A DNA stretch of 64,000 bases from Isoptericola sediminis (GTDB lineage: Bacteria > Actinomycetota > Actinomycetes > Actinomycetales > Cellulomonadaceae). The DNA lies in NCBI RefSeq assembly GCF_013085345.1, contig NZ_JABFAJ010000010.1, positions 62,001 through 126,000 of the forward strand, given 5' to 3'. The position numbers were made by a program, and so were the translations under genes. Positions within the stretch are counted from its first letter, which is position 1. Each line of letters begins with the position of its first letter. Shown here piece after piece: positions 1 through 8,547 of this stretch. The notes beneath the pieces were generated by a model. That model was not told the origin of the DNA and ran no database searches. It saw only the letters and a program-made list of their open reading frames with translations.

Positions 1-518
1 CCGAAGCCCTCGAGCACCGCGGGCGCATCGCCCCGGTAGACGAGGACCACCCCCGCCGCACCGAGCAGGCCGAGCCCGACGACGGACATCCCGACGACGC
101 CACCGGTGCGGAACGCGATCCGGGCGCCGAGCGCACGGCCCCCGGGCAGGGCGGCGGCCGCGGCGACGCGCACGTTGGCGCGCACCGCCAGCCACATGCC
201 CAGGTAGCCGATCGCGGCGGAGAAGCCCGCGCCGACGAGGAACGCGACCGAACGGCCGATGCGCACCCCGCCGTCCCCGGGCAGCAGGAACAGCAGCGCG
301 AACACGACGACGGCGAAGATGGCCAGCGTGCGGAACTGCCGGTTCAGGTAGGCCGATGCGCCCTCCTGGACACCGCGCGCGATGTCCTGCATGGCGGCGG
401 TCCCCTCGTCGGCCGCGAGGACCTGGCGGCGCAGCGTTCCTGCGCAGACCAGCGCTGCCAGGGCGATCACCGCGATGACTGCGACGATCGTCAGACTGTC
501 GGACCCGAGTGTGAGCAT
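1..518 (-). CDS. hppA: Membrane H+-translocating pyrophosphatase, N-terminal part (cut by window edge)
   Basis: The minus strand reads from ATG at 518 to the left window edge, giving about 172 residues of an integral membrane protein. The N-terminus is hydrophobic (MLTLGSDSLTIVAVIAVIAL) and is followed by the family-typical stretches QEGASAYLNRQFRT and GYLGMWLAVRANVRVAAAA. These match the first three to four membrane helices of the vacuolar-type proton pyrophosphatase, which hydrolyses cytosolic PPi and pumps H+ across the membrane. The catalytic cytoplasmic loops lie outside the window. A CGAGGAGGACGG ribosome site sits directly before the ATG. It is divergent from cstA, with 204 bp between them. 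I am confident of the family; whether the pump is K+-dependent cannot be seen. Confidence 0.9.
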   Translation of the reverse strand, partial: MLTLGSDSLTIVAVIAVIALAALVCAGTLRRQVLAADEGTAAMQDIARGVQEGASAYLNRQFRTLAIFAVVVFALLFLLPGDGGVRIGRSVAFLVGAGFSAAIGYLGMWLAVRANVRVAAAAALPGGRALGARIAFRTGGVVGMSVVGLGLLGAAGVVLVYRGDAPAVLEGF

Positions 519-585
519 CCGTCCTCCTCGACGTTCTGCCACGCCCCGCCCGGTCGCCGGTGACCGCACGGGAAGCCTGTGAGAG

Positions 586-609
586 CCCGTCGTCGCCGTT
601 GACGACGGG
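586..609. other. 9-bp perfect hairpin in hppA leader
   Basis: CCCGTCGTC and GACGACGGG are perfect inverted arms around a 6-nt loop. The hairpin lies about 70 bp upstream of the hppA start, just downstream (minus strand) of a good -10 box. It would form at the extreme 5' end of the hppA mRNA. It could stabilise the leader or serve as an operator; nothing decides between these. Confidence 0.5.
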
Positions 610-618
610 ATGCGCGCG

Positions 619-645
619 AGTCTACTCATCTGTGATGCCTGTCAC
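619..645 (-). promoter_or_regulatory. Probable hppA promoter
   Basis: On the minus strand TAGACT (624-619) is a good actinobacterial -10 hexamer. GTGACA (645-640) resembles a -35, but the 15-nt spacer is short. The -35 is embedded in the CRP-like palindrome at 631-646, so a regulator bound there would affect hppA as well as cstA. Confidence 0.4.
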
Positions 646-646
646 G
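631..646. promoter_or_regulatory. CRP/GlxR-type operator upstream of cstA
   Basis: TGTGATGCCTGTCACG matches the TGTGA-N6-TCACA consensus of CRP-family regulators at nine of ten conserved positions. Its centre lies about 52 bp upstream of the predicted cstA transcription start, a usual activator position. cstA is cAMP-CRP controlled in Escherichia coli, which supports the reading. The site is inferred from sequence only. Confidence 0.6.
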
Positions 647-655
647 AAATGGTGG

Positions 656-684
656 GTGACCGGGGCACCGTCCGGCCATAGGAT
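656..684 (+). promoter_or_regulatory. Probable cstA promoter
   Basis: GTGACC (656-661) and TAGGAT (679-684) are separated by 17 bp, giving a sigma-70-like promoter with a start near 691 and a leader of about 30 nt before the GTG start of cstA. Confidence 0.45.
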
Positions 685-722
685 CCGGCCACGACGTCAA
701 TGACGACTGATCGGAGCCACAC

Positions 723-2447
723 GTGAACTCCCTTGTGCTGATGGTGGTGGGCCTCGCCATGGTCCTCGCCGGGTACTTCCTCTACTCGAAGTTCCTGGCC
801 CGCCACATCTACCGCCTCGACGAGAACTTCCGGACGCCGTCCCACGAGATGCGGGACGGCGTCGACTACGTCCCGACGAACAAGTTCGTCCTGTGGGGCC
901 ACCACTTCACCTCGGTGGCCGGCGCGGCACCCATCGTCGGACCCGCGGTCGCGGTGATCTGGGGCTGGCTGCCCGCGTTCCTGTGGGTGACCCTCGGGAC
1001 CGTGTTCTTCGCCGGCATGCACGACCTCGGCGCCCTGTGGGCCTCGGTCCGCAACAAGGGCCGCTCGATGGGGATGCTGTCCGGCCGCTACATCGGCTCG
1101 CGGGGGCGGGCGCTCTTCCTCGTGGTCATCTTCCTGCTGCTGCTCATGGTGATCGCCGCCTTCGCGACGGTCATCAAGAACCTGCTCATCTCCACGCCGA
1201 CCTCGGTGATCCCGGTCTGGGGCGCCATCGCCGTGGCCGCGATCATCGGCCAGATGATCTACCGCTGGAAGATCAACCTGCCGGTCACCACCCTGATCGG
1301 CGTGACCGCCCTGTACGGGCTCATCCTGCTGGGCGACCGCTTCCCCGTCGTGCTGCCCGACTCCGTGCTGGGCATGTCCCCGGCGACGTTCTGGATCGTG
1401 GCGCTGTTCCTGTACGCCGGGATCGCCTCGCTGCTGCCCGTGTGGGTGCTGCTGCAGCCGCGCGACTACATCAACGGCGTCCAGCTGTTCATCGGCCTCG
1501 GCATCCTGTACCTGTCGGTGCTGCTCGCCAGCCCCGCCGTCGTCGCCCCCGCCGTCAACCAGAACGTGCCCGAGGGCACGCCGAGCATGGTGCCGCTGCT
1601 GTTCGTGACGATCGCCTGCGGCGCCATCTCCGGGTTCCACGGCATGGTCGCCTCCGGCACCTCCGCCAAGCAGCTGGACAAGGAGACCGACGCCCGGTTC
1701 GTGGGCTACTTCGGCGCGGTCGGCGAGGGCCTGCTGGCGCTCGGCGCGATCATCGCCGCCACCGCCGGCTTCCGGACGCTGGCCGACTGGGAGGCCGTCT
1801 ACTCGGCGTTCAACGAGGGCGGCGTCTCCGCGTTCATCGACGGCGGAGCGTCGATCGTCAACACCGGCCTGGGCATCCCCGTGTCGCTGTCGGCGACCAT
1901 CCTGGCCACGATGGCGGTGCTGTTCGCCGCGACGACCATGGACACCGGCGTGCGGCTGCAGCGCTTCGTGGTCCAGGAGGCCGGCGAGGTCATGGGTGTG
2001 ACGGTCCGCAAGGGGCTGGCCACGATCGTCGTGCTCGTCGTCGCGGTCGGTCTGACCTTCAGCGCGGGCGGCGACGGCGCGGGCGGCCTGCTCATCTGGC
2101 CGCTGTTCGGCACGACCAACCAGCTGCTGGCCTCCCTGACCCTGTCGATCGTGGCCGTGATGCTGCTGCGCCGGAAGCGCAACCCCGTGGTCGTGCTGGT
2201 CCCGCTCGTGTTCGTCCTGGCGATGAGCGTGTACGCGCTGATCGTGCAGCTCGGCACGTTCTACGCCGACCAGAACTGGTTCCTGCTGGGGCTCGACGTG
2301 GTGATCCTCGTGGCCTCGGCCTGGGTCGCGGTCGAGGCCACGGCTGCGATGGTCGCCGCCCGCCGCGGCGAGTTCGACCCGGAGACCGACGAACCGGTGG
2401 CCGCCGGGCAGTCCGCCGGGACCACCGCCACCACGCGGGACTCCTGA
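723..2447 (+). CDS. cstA: Carbon starvation protein CstA, pyruvate/peptide transporter family
   Basis: The 574-residue polytopic membrane protein belongs to the CstA/BtsT family (peptide and pyruvate uptake during carbon limitation). It shows the family core TNKFVLWGHHFTSVAGAAPI near residue 53, GRSMGMLSGRYIG near residue 115, and a series of hydrophobic segments to about residue 550. It is shorter than E. coli CstA (about 700 residues), lacking C-terminal helices, as in many actinobacterial members. The GTG start at 723 is preceded by GGAG. The CRP-like site and promoter just upstream suggest induction at low sugar. The next gene begins 1 nt after the stop, so cstA, the small CC protein and the ArsA-type ATPase form one operon. 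Confidence 0.92.
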   Translation: MNSLVLMVVGLAMVLAGYFLYSKFLARHIYRLDENFRTPSHEMRDGVDYVPTNKFVLWGHHFTSVAGAAPIVGPAVAVIWGWLPAFLWVTLGTVFFAGMHDLGALWASVRNKGRSMGMLSGRYIGSRGRALFLVVIFLLLLMVIAAFATVIKNLLISTPTSVIPVWGAIAVAAIIGQMIYRWKINLPVTTLIGVTALYGLILLGDRFPVVLPDSVLGMSPATFWIVALFLYAGIASLLPVWVLLQPRDYINGVQLFIGLGILYLSVLLASPAVVAPAVNQNVPEGTPSMVPLLFVTIACGAISGFHGMVASGTSAKQLDKETDARFVGYFGAVGEGLLALGAIIAATAGFRTLADWEAVYSAFNEGGVSAFIDGGASIVNTGLGIPVSLSATILATMAVLFAATTMDTGVRLQRFVVQEAGEVMGVTVRKGLATIVVLVVAVGLTFSAGGDGAGGLLIWPLFGTTNQLLASLTLSIVAVMLLRRKRNPVVVLVPLVFVLAMSVYALIVQLGTFYADQNWFLLGLDVVILVASAWVAVEATAAMVAARRGEFDPETDEPVAAGQSAGTTATTRDS

Positions 2448-2448
2448 C

Positions 2449-2706
2449 GTGGCCGGCACCCTGAGCGCCCTGTCCGCCGGGCTGCGGGAGTTCTACGAGG
2501 CGCCCTACCGGCGCACCCTCTCCCGTGCCCGGCGCGACGAGGACGACCTGTTCACGATCGTCGTCCTCGCCGAGGCGCTCGGGGTGCCGAACCCCGCCAC
2601 GTACTACACCGTCGAGCTGCTGCCGCTGCTGGCCGACCGCGTGCACGAGTGGCACACGCGGCTCGGGATGGACCGTTCCCCGCTGGAGGGAGTCTCGTGC
2701 TGCTAG
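2449..2706 (+). CDS. Small 'cory-CC-star'-type protein ending in Cys-Cys
   Basis: An 85-residue protein starts at GTG 2449, one base after the cstA stop, and overlaps the start of the ArsA-type ATPase by 10 nt. It is soluble, rich in charged residues, with [20 protein letters not shown] near the N-terminus and a terminal Cys-Cys immediately before the stop. These features match the small actinobacterial family that I know as cory-CC-star, named for that ending. The function is unknown. The coupled ArsA-like ATPase and the exposed vicinal cysteines suggest a metal- or thiol-linked partner or a client delivered by the ATPase; this is inference. The other three genes' translation coupling argues strongly that it is real. 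Confidence 0.8.
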   Translation: MAGTLSALSAGLREFYEAPYRRTLSRARRDEDDLFTIVVLAEALGVPNPATYYTVELLPLLADRVHEWHTRLGMDRSPLEGVSCC

Positions 2707-3662
2707 ACCTCGCCGCACGGCGGCAGGTGCTGTTCCTCGGCGGCAAGGGCGGCGTCGGCAAGACCTCCGTCGCCTCCGCCGTCGCCCTGCACCAGGCGCG
2801 CCAGGGCCGCCGCGTGCTCGTGGTCTCCACCGACCCGGCGCACAACCTCGGCCACCTCTGGCTCCGCGAGGTGGGCGACGAGGTCGTGCGGCTCGCCGAC
2901 GGGGGAGGGTCCGGCGGGTACCTCGACGGCGTGGAGGTCGACCCCGAGCGGACGACGGCGGCGCACCTGACGGCGGTCCGGGCCACGCTCCGGCGGCTGG
3001 TGCCCGAGCACCTCGGCGGCGAGGTGGACCGCCACCTCGACCTCGCCCGGGACGCCCCCGGGATGCACGAGGCGGCGGTGCTCGAACGCGTCGCCGACCT
3101 CGTGGAACAGGGGACGCAGGAGTACGACCTCGTCGTCTTCGACACCGCGCCGTCGGGGCACACCACCCGGCTGCTGTCGCTGCCGGAGACGATGGGCGCG
3201 TGGACCGACGGGCTGCTGCGACGCCGCGAGCGCTCCGAGCGCTTCGGCGCCGCGGCCCAGATGCTGGGCGGGCGCGCCGAGCAGGCCGCCCGGCGGGACG
3301 CCGAGATCCGCGCGGTGCTCACCCGTCGCCAGGAACGGTTCGCGCTGCTGCGCGAGGTGCTCACCGACCCCGCCCGGTGCGCGTTCGTCGTCGTGCTCGC
3401 GGCCGAGCGGCTGCCCGTGCTGGAGTCGGTCGAGCTGGTCGGCACCCTGGAGGGCATCGGCGTGCCCGTCGGCGGGCTCGTGGTGAACAAGAGGTCCCCG
3501 GCCGACGCCGGGGAGCTGCTGGCCGCCCGCCGCGCCGGCGAGGAGGCGCACCTGGACACGCTGGGCGAGCACCTGGGACACCTGCCGCGCGACGAGGTGC
3601 CGCTGCTGGGCGACGACCTCGTCGGCGCGAGCGCGCTGACCACCCTCGCCGGCCACCTCTGA
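2697..3662 (+). CDS. ArsA/Get3-type P-loop ATPase
   Basis: The 321-residue cytoplasmic ATPase has the deviant Walker [11 protein letters not shown] at residues 15-24, with the signature lysine K17. It also has [12 protein letters not shown] (switch I region) and [13 protein letters not shown] near residue 145 (switch II), all hallmarks of the ArsA/Get3 branch. I chose GTG 2697, inside the preceding small gene, because CTGGAGGGAGTCTC lies right before it; an ATG at 2649 would add 16 residues unlike the family. Known relatives drive arsenite efflux or target tail-anchored membrane proteins. No arsenite pump gene is nearby, and the neighbour is a small Cys-Cys protein, so an arsenic role is not supported. 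It is co-transcribed with cstA. Confidence 0.85.
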   Translation: MLLDLAARRQVLFLGGKGGVGKTSVASAVALHQARQGRRVLVVSTDPAHNLGHLWLREVGDEVVRLADGGGSGGYLDGVEVDPERTTAAHLTAVRATLRRLVPEHLGGEVDRHLDLARDAPGMHEAAVLERVADLVEQGTQEYDLVVFDTAPSGHTTRLLSLPETMGAWTDGLLRRRERSERFGAAAQMLGGRAEQAARRDAEIRAVLTRRQERFALLREVLTDPARCAFVVVLAAERLPVLESVELVGTLEGIGVPVGGLVVNKRSPADAGELLAARRAGEEAHLDTLGEHLGHLPRDEVPLLGDDLVGASALTTLAGHL

Positions 3663-3686
3663 GCCGGCGTCCGCCACCGTGGCAGG

Positions 3687-5003
3687 ATGCGGACCATGCA
3701 GGACACCACTCGCACCGTCCCCGACGCCGCCCGCGTACACGCCGAGGACCTCGGCCGGTTCGTCAGCGCGTCCCCGTCCTCGTACCACGCGGCCGCCGAG
3801 ACGGCCCGCCGCGCGCAGGAGGCCGGGTTCACCCGCCTGACCGAGACCGACGTCTGGGAGGTCACGCCCGGCGGCCGCTACGTCGTCGTGCGGGACGGGT
3901 CCGCGATCGCGTTCGTCGTCCCGCCGACGGCGGACCCGACGACGCCGTTCAGCATCCTCGGCACGCACACCGACTCCCCCGGGTTCAAGCTCAAGCCGAA
4001 GCCGACCACGGGTCGCGGCGGGTGGGTGCAGGCCGGTGTCGAGGTGTACGGCGGCCCCCTGCTGAACTCGTGGCTGGACCGCGAGCTCGAGCTGGCAGGA
4101 CGCGTCGTGACCCGCGACGGCGCCGAGCACCTGGTCCGCACCGGGCCGTTCGCGCGCATCCCGCAGCTCGCGATCCACCTGGACCGCAGCGTCAACGACG
4201 GCCTCACCCTGGACAAGCAGCGCCACACCCAGCCCGTGCTGGGGCTGGGCGAGGTCAGCGAGCACGACGTCCTCGGCGAGCTCGCCGGCCGCGTCGAGGG
4301 CGGCGCCGTGGACCCGGCCGACGTCCTCGGGTACGACGTGGTCGTCGCCGACACCCAGGAGCCGCGGGCGTTCGGGGCCCGCGGCGACCTGTGGGCCTCC
4401 GGTCGCCTGGACAACCTGCTCTCGACGCACGCGGCCCTGACCGCCCTGCTCGCGGCGGAGCCGGACGCCCTCACCGGGGTGGCCGTCGTCGCCGCCTTCG
4501 ACCACGAGGAGATCGGGTCGGAGTCCCGCTCCGGCGCGGCCGGCCCCTTCCTCGCCGACGTGCTGGACCGCGTCTCCCGGTCGCTCGGTGCGAGCGGCGA
4601 GGACCGCCACCGCGCGCTCGCGGCGTCGCTGTGCATCTCCTCCGACGTCGGTCACGCCGTGCACCCCAACTACCCCGAGCGGCACGACCCGGCGAACCAG
4701 CCGGTCGCCGGCGGCGGCCCGATCCTGAAGATCAACGCCAACCAGCGCTACACGACCGACGCCCACGGGGCCGCGACCTGGCAGGCCGCGTGCGACGCGG
4801 CCGAGGTGCCGACCCAGGAGTTCGTGTCCAACAACACGATCCCGTGCGGCTCGACCATCGGCCCCATCACGGCGACGCGCCTCGGGATCCGCGTCGTCGA
4901 CGTCGGCGTGCCGATCCTGTCGATGCACTCGGCCCGCGAGCTGACCGCCGTCGTCGACCCCTGGTACCTGATGCGGGCGATGGGCGCGGTGCTGGTGCGC
5001 TGA
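3687..5003 (+). CDS. apeB: M18 family aminopeptidase
   Basis: The 438-residue protein is a cytosolic dinuclear-zinc aminopeptidase of family M18, which removes N-terminal (often acidic) residues from peptides. Metal-binding and catalytic motifs are visible: GTHTDSPGFKLKPKP near residue 91, FDHEEIGSES near 271, SDVGHAVHPNYPERHDP near 316, and MHSARELTAV near 412. The length is normal for the family. Two in-frame ATGs compete, at 3687 and 3696; AGGA lies 8 nt before the second, so the protein may begin MQDTTR. It lies 24 bp after the ArsA-like gene and may be read through from that operon, which would fit peptide scavenging with CstA. Confidence 0.9.
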   Translation: MRTMQDTTRTVPDAARVHAEDLGRFVSASPSSYHAAAETARRAQEAGFTRLTETDVWEVTPGGRYVVVRDGSAIAFVVPPTADPTTPFSILGTHTDSPGFKLKPKPTTGRGGWVQAGVEVYGGPLLNSWLDRELELAGRVVTRDGAEHLVRTGPFARIPQLAIHLDRSVNDGLTLDKQRHTQPVLGLGEVSEHDVLGELAGRVEGGAVDPADVLGYDVVVADTQEPRAFGARGDLWASGRLDNLLSTHAALTALLAAEPDALTGVAVVAAFDHEEIGSESRSGAAGPFLADVLDRVSRSLGASGEDRHRALAASLCISSDVGHAVHPNYPERHDPANQPVAGGGPILKINANQRYTTDAHGAATWQAACDAAEVPTQEFVSNNTIPCGSTIGPITATRLGIRVVDVGVPILSMHSARELTAVVDPWYLMRAMGAVLVR

Positions 5004-5022
5004 CCCGGCCCGGGCGGGTGGC

Positions 5023-5823
5023 TCAGCGCAGCCCGAGCTTGCTCGTGCAGTGCGGCCACTGCCCCCAGCCGGCCCGCCGCTGGAGGATCTGCGCGCGCTT
5101 CGTCTGCTCCTGCGCGCCGTGGTAGTGCGGCAGTCCCGAGCCGCCGACGGCGCGCCAGGTGCTGGACGAGAACTGGTACATCCCGTAGTACCCGTTGCCG
5201 GTGTTCAGGCGCACCCGGCCACCGGACTCGCAGTGTGCGAGCTCGCCCCACACGTCGCGCTTCGTGAAGCGTCCCTCGCGCACCCAGCCGGTGCGCCCGC
5301 CGGGCAGCTTCACCTTGATCCGGTCCACGTCGCGCTGCGTCGTGCGGGCGCGCTTGACGACCCGGGTCCCGAGGTCGGCATAGGTGATCGTGCGCGACGT
5401 CGTGCGGATGTGCTTCGTCACGCGCAAGCGCTTGGTCGTGTAGGTCCGGCCGGTGATGTCGCGCAGCGGGACGGACGTGACCCGCTTCTTGCCGACCCAG
5501 CCGACCCGGCCGTCGGGGAGGCGTACCTTGAGCCGCTTCGGGTACCGGTCGAGCACGACGAGCCGGGTGCCGTCGTCGGGGCGCGCGATCGTCCGGCTGC
5601 TCGGGCTGCGCTTCACCGTCGTGCGGGCACGGTCGGCCTTGACCCAGCGGTACGTCGTCGTGGTGGCGGTCGGCACGGGGCCGACGGCGGCGGGCGCCGC
5701 GGTGGCGGTGGACGGCGCCGCGGCGGCCGAGGCGGCCGTCGCCGGGAGGCCGGCGACGGGGACGAGGGCGACTGCGGTCGCCGCGGCCACGGTCGCGCCG
5801 AGCCGCCGGAGGGGTGTGGTCAT
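5023..5823 (-). CDS. Secreted Rpf-like transglycosylase with SH3-like repeats
   Basis: The 266-residue protein begins at ATG 5823 with a signal peptide (MTTPLRRLGATVAAATAVAL, then an Ala-rich cleavage zone). A low-complexity Ala/Thr linker follows. Two repeats of about 75 residues resembling SH3-like wall-binding modules come next (RLPDGRVGWVGKKRV and KLPGGRTGWVREGRF). The C-terminal 75 residues form a resuscitation-promoting-factor/transglycosylase-like domain: WGELAHCESGGRV with the expected catalytic Glu, then NGYYGMYQFSSSTWRAVGG. It probably cleaves peptidoglycan glycan strands outside the cell. Longer in-frame extensions upstream lack a signal-like start, so they were rejected. It converges on the M18 gene with a 19-bp gap. 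Confidence 0.88.
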   Translation of the reverse strand: MTTPLRRLGATVAAATAVALVPVAGLPATAASAAAAPSTATAAPAAVGPVPTATTTTYRWVKADRARTTVKRSPSSRTIARPDDGTRLVVLDRYPKRLKVRLPDGRVGWVGKKRVTSVPLRDITGRTYTTKRLRVTKHIRTTSRTITYADLGTRVVKRARTTQRDVDRIKVKLPGGRTGWVREGRFTKRDVWGELAHCESGGRVRLNTGNGYYGMYQFSSSTWRAVGGSGLPHYHGAQEQTKRAQILQRRAGWGQWPHCTSKLGLR

Positions 5824-5969
5824 GGCGACCAGGAAACGATGATCACGATCTGATAACAGCCCCGCGCCGTGTTCCTTCACACAACCCTCGCCGCCACCAC
5901 GCACCCGTGCTCGGGCGAACCGGACGCCTCCGCACAGACCGGCCAGGCCGCGGGTGCCACACTGTCGGC

Positions 5970-8528
5970 GTGCCGTCCCGCGACCCTGCCGCCGTCCCCG
6001 GGGAGAACCATCCCCTGGTGGACGTGCTGACCGCGCACGGCGCCCGGGCCGACCGCCTGACGCACCTGCGCACCCTCCCGGCGCGCAGCGGGGAGCACGC
6101 CGACTGGCCCGCGTGGGCCGACCCCGACCTCGTCGCCGGGTGCCGCGCGCTCGGGGTCGAGCGGCCCTGGACCCATCAGGTCACCGCGGCCGAGGCCACC
6201 TGGCGCGGCGAGCACGTGGCGCTGGCCACCTCGACCGGCTCGGGCAAGTCCCTCGCGTTCTGGCTGCCCGCCCTGACCGCCGTCCGCGACGCCCGGCGGG
6301 CCGCGACGCCCGACGCCGGACGGATCGAGACACGGCACCGGGGCGCCACCGCGCTGTACCTGTCACCCACCAAGGCCCTCGCCGCGGACCAGCTCTCCGG
6401 TCTGACGGGGCTGCTCGACGCCGCCGGCATCCGCGACGTGCGCACCGCCACCTGCGACGGCGACACCTCGACCGAGGAGCGGCGCTGGGTCGTCGACCAC
6501 GCCGACGTCGTCCTGACCAATCCCGACTTCCTGCACTTCGCGCTGCTGCCCCAGCACCGCCGGTGGACGCGGCTGCTGCGAGGACTGCGGTACGTCGTCG
6601 TCGACGAGGGGCACACCTACCGCGGCGTCTTCGGCGCGCACGTCGCGCTCGTGCTGCGACGCCTGGCCCGGCTGGTCGAGCACCTCGGCGGCACGGCCCC
6701 GACCGTCGTCGTCGCCAGCGCGACGACCGCGGACCCGGCGGTCAGCGCCGCCCGGCTGATCGGCGTCGACCCGGACCAGGTCACGGCCGTCACCCGCGAC
6801 TCCTCGCCGTCGGGGCGGCGCACCGTGGCGCTGTGGCGCCCGCCCGAGATCACCGGACCCGCCGTGGAGCGGGTCGGCGCCGACGGCCTCGACCCGGCGG
6901 CGGACCCGTGGGCGCTGCCCGACCCCCTGGACCGGGAGGCGCACGAGACCGACGCCGTCCTGACCCCCTCGGGCGAGGCCGAGCACCCGCGCCGGTCCGC
7001 CACCGCCGAGGTGGCGGACCTCCTGGCCGACCTCGCCGCGCACGGTGCCCGGACCCTGGCGTTCACGCGGTCACGGCGCGGTGCGGAGTCCGTGGCGCAG
7101 CAGACCCGCGACCACCTGCGCCCGGTCTCCACCGAGCTGGCCGGCCGGATCGCCGCCTACCGTGGCGGCTACCTGCCCGAGGAGCGCCGCGAGCTGGAGC
7201 AGGCCCTGCGCTCGGGAGCGCTGCTCGGCCTGGCGACCACCAACGCCCTCGAGCTCGGGGTGGACATCTCGGGTCTCGACGCCGTGCTCGTCGCCGGCTG
7301 GCCCGGGACCCGGATGTCGCTGTGGCAGCAGGCCGGACGCGCCGGACGGGCCGGCGCCGACGGGCTGGTGGCCTTCGTCGCGCGCGAGGACCCGCTGGAC
7401 ACCTACCTCGTCACGCACCCCGAGGCCGTGTTCGACGCGCCCCTGGAAGCCTGCGTGTTCGACCCCGCCAACCCGTACGTGCTCGCTCCCCAGCTCTGCG
7501 CGGCGGCGCAGGAGCTGCCGCTGCGCAGCGAGGGCCTGGCCCGGTTCGGCGACCCGGCCCTGGTCCGCGAGATCCTCGACGTGCTCGTGGCCCGCGGGGC
7601 GCTGCGGCGCCGCCCCTCCGGCTGGTACTGGACGCACGCCCGGCCCGCCGCCGACCTGGCCGACCTGCGCGGCAGCGGCGGCCGTCCGGTGCGGGTGGTC
7701 GAGGCCTCGACGGGTCGGCTGCTCGGGACGGTCGACGCCGCGTCCGCCGACGGTCAGGTGCACGACGGCGCCGTCTACGTGCACCAGGGCGTGACGTTCG
7801 TCGTCGACCACCTGGACCTCGCCGAGCACGTGGCGCTCGTCGCGCGCCGGGACGTCGACCACGCCACCTGGTCGCGCGAGCTGATGGAGATCAGCCTGGC
7901 CGAGCCCGGCGACGCCGAGCACCCCGCACCCGAGGGCGCACCACCCGCCCGCGGTCGCGCGTGGGGACCCGTGACCTGGGGTCTCGGCCCCGTGGAGGTC
8001 ACCAGCCAGGTCGTCAGCTTCCAGCGCCGGCGCGTCCCGGACATGCAGGTCCTGGACACCGAGGCCCTGGACCTGCCGGCGCGCACGCTGGGCACGACGG
8101 CCGTGTGGTGGTCGGTGCCGGACTTCGTGCTGCGTGCGGCAGGGGTGGACGAGGAGACGGCACCCGGCGCGCTGCACGCCGCCGAGCACGCCGCGATCGG
8201 CCTGCTGCCGCTGCTGGCGACGTGCGACCGCTGGGACCTCGGCGGCGTCTCCACCGCCCGGCACCCCGACACCGGCGAGGCGACCGTGTTCGTCTACGAC
8301 GCCTACCCGGGCGGTGCGGGGTTCGCCGAACGCGGGTACGAGCTCGGGGCGCAGTGGCTGCGGGCCGTCCGGGAGGCCGTGGCCGCCTGCCCCTGCGCCG
8401 ACGGCTGCCCGGCCTGCGTGCAGTCCCCGAAGTGCGGCAACGAGAACTCCCCGCTCGACAAGACGGGGGCCGTGCGACTGCTCGACGCCGTGCTGTCCCA
8501 CGCCCCGGCGGGCGCCCCGACGTCGTAA
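5970..8528 (+). CDS. DEAH/DECH-box helicase of the helicase/secretion neighbourhood (DUF1998/MrfA-like)
   Basis: The 852-residue superfamily 2 helicase has Walker A TSTGSGKS near residues 87-94 and a motif II VVDEGHTYRG near 210, where the family usually reads DEVH or DECH. The second RecA domain contains GLATTNALELGVDISGLD and QQAGRAGRAG. A C-terminal zinc cluster CPCADGCPACVQSPKC lies near 808, as in MrfA/YprA and the DUF1998 group. The GTG start at 5970 is the first sensible one; upstream sequence in frame has no helicase character. MrfA in Bacillus repairs mitomycin damage. In actinobacteria this helicase is a conserved neighbour of the Tad secretion genes, as here, but no mechanistic link is known. 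Confidence 0.88.
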   Translation: MPSRDPAAVPGENHPLVDVLTAHGARADRLTHLRTLPARSGEHADWPAWADPDLVAGCRALGVERPWTHQVTAAEATWRGEHVALATSTGSGKSLAFWLPALTAVRDARRAATPDAGRIETRHRGATALYLSPTKALAADQLSGLTGLLDAAGIRDVRTATCDGDTSTEERRWVVDHADVVLTNPDFLHFALLPQHRRWTRLLRGLRYVVVDEGHTYRGVFGAHVALVLRRLARLVEHLGGTAPTVVVASATTADPAVSAARLIGVDPDQVTAVTRDSSPSGRRTVALWRPPEITGPAVERVGADGLDPAADPWALPDPLDREAHETDAVLTPSGEAEHPRRSATAEVADLLADLAAHGARTLAFTRSRRGAESVAQQTRDHLRPVSTELAGRIAAYRGGYLPEERRELEQALRSGALLGLATTNALELGVDISGLDAVLVAGWPGTRMSLWQQAGRAGRAGADGLVAFVAREDPLDTYLVTHPEAVFDAPLEACVFDPANPYVLAPQLCAAAQELPLRSEGLARFGDPALVREILDVLVARGALRRRPSGWYWTHARPAADLADLRGSGGRPVRVVEASTGRLLGTVDAASADGQVHDGAVYVHQGVTFVVDHLDLAEHVALVARRDVDHATWSRELMEISLAEPGDAEHPAPEGAPPARGRAWGPVTWGLGPVEVTSQVVSFQRRRVPDMQVLDTEALDLPARTLGTTAVWWSVPDFVLRAAGVDEETAPGALHAAEHAAIGLLPLLATCDRWDLGGVSTARHPDTGEATVFVYDAYPGGAGFAERGYELGAQWLRAVREAVAACPCADGCPACVQSPKCGNENSPLDKTGAVRLLDAVLSHAPAGAPTS

Positions 8529-8547
8529 GACCCCCTACGATCGAGGC

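Noticed and set aside
642-2459. 605-residue open frame on the minus strand opposite cstA
   Set aside because: It is the antisense of a clear transporter gene, is rich in His, Gln and Arg runs as expected for a GC-codon mirror image, and has no ribosome site or domain.
2697-3662. Arsenic resistance operon
   Set aside because: The ATPase is ArsA-like, but no arsB/acr3, arsC, arsD or arsR is next to it and the co-transcribed gene is cstA.
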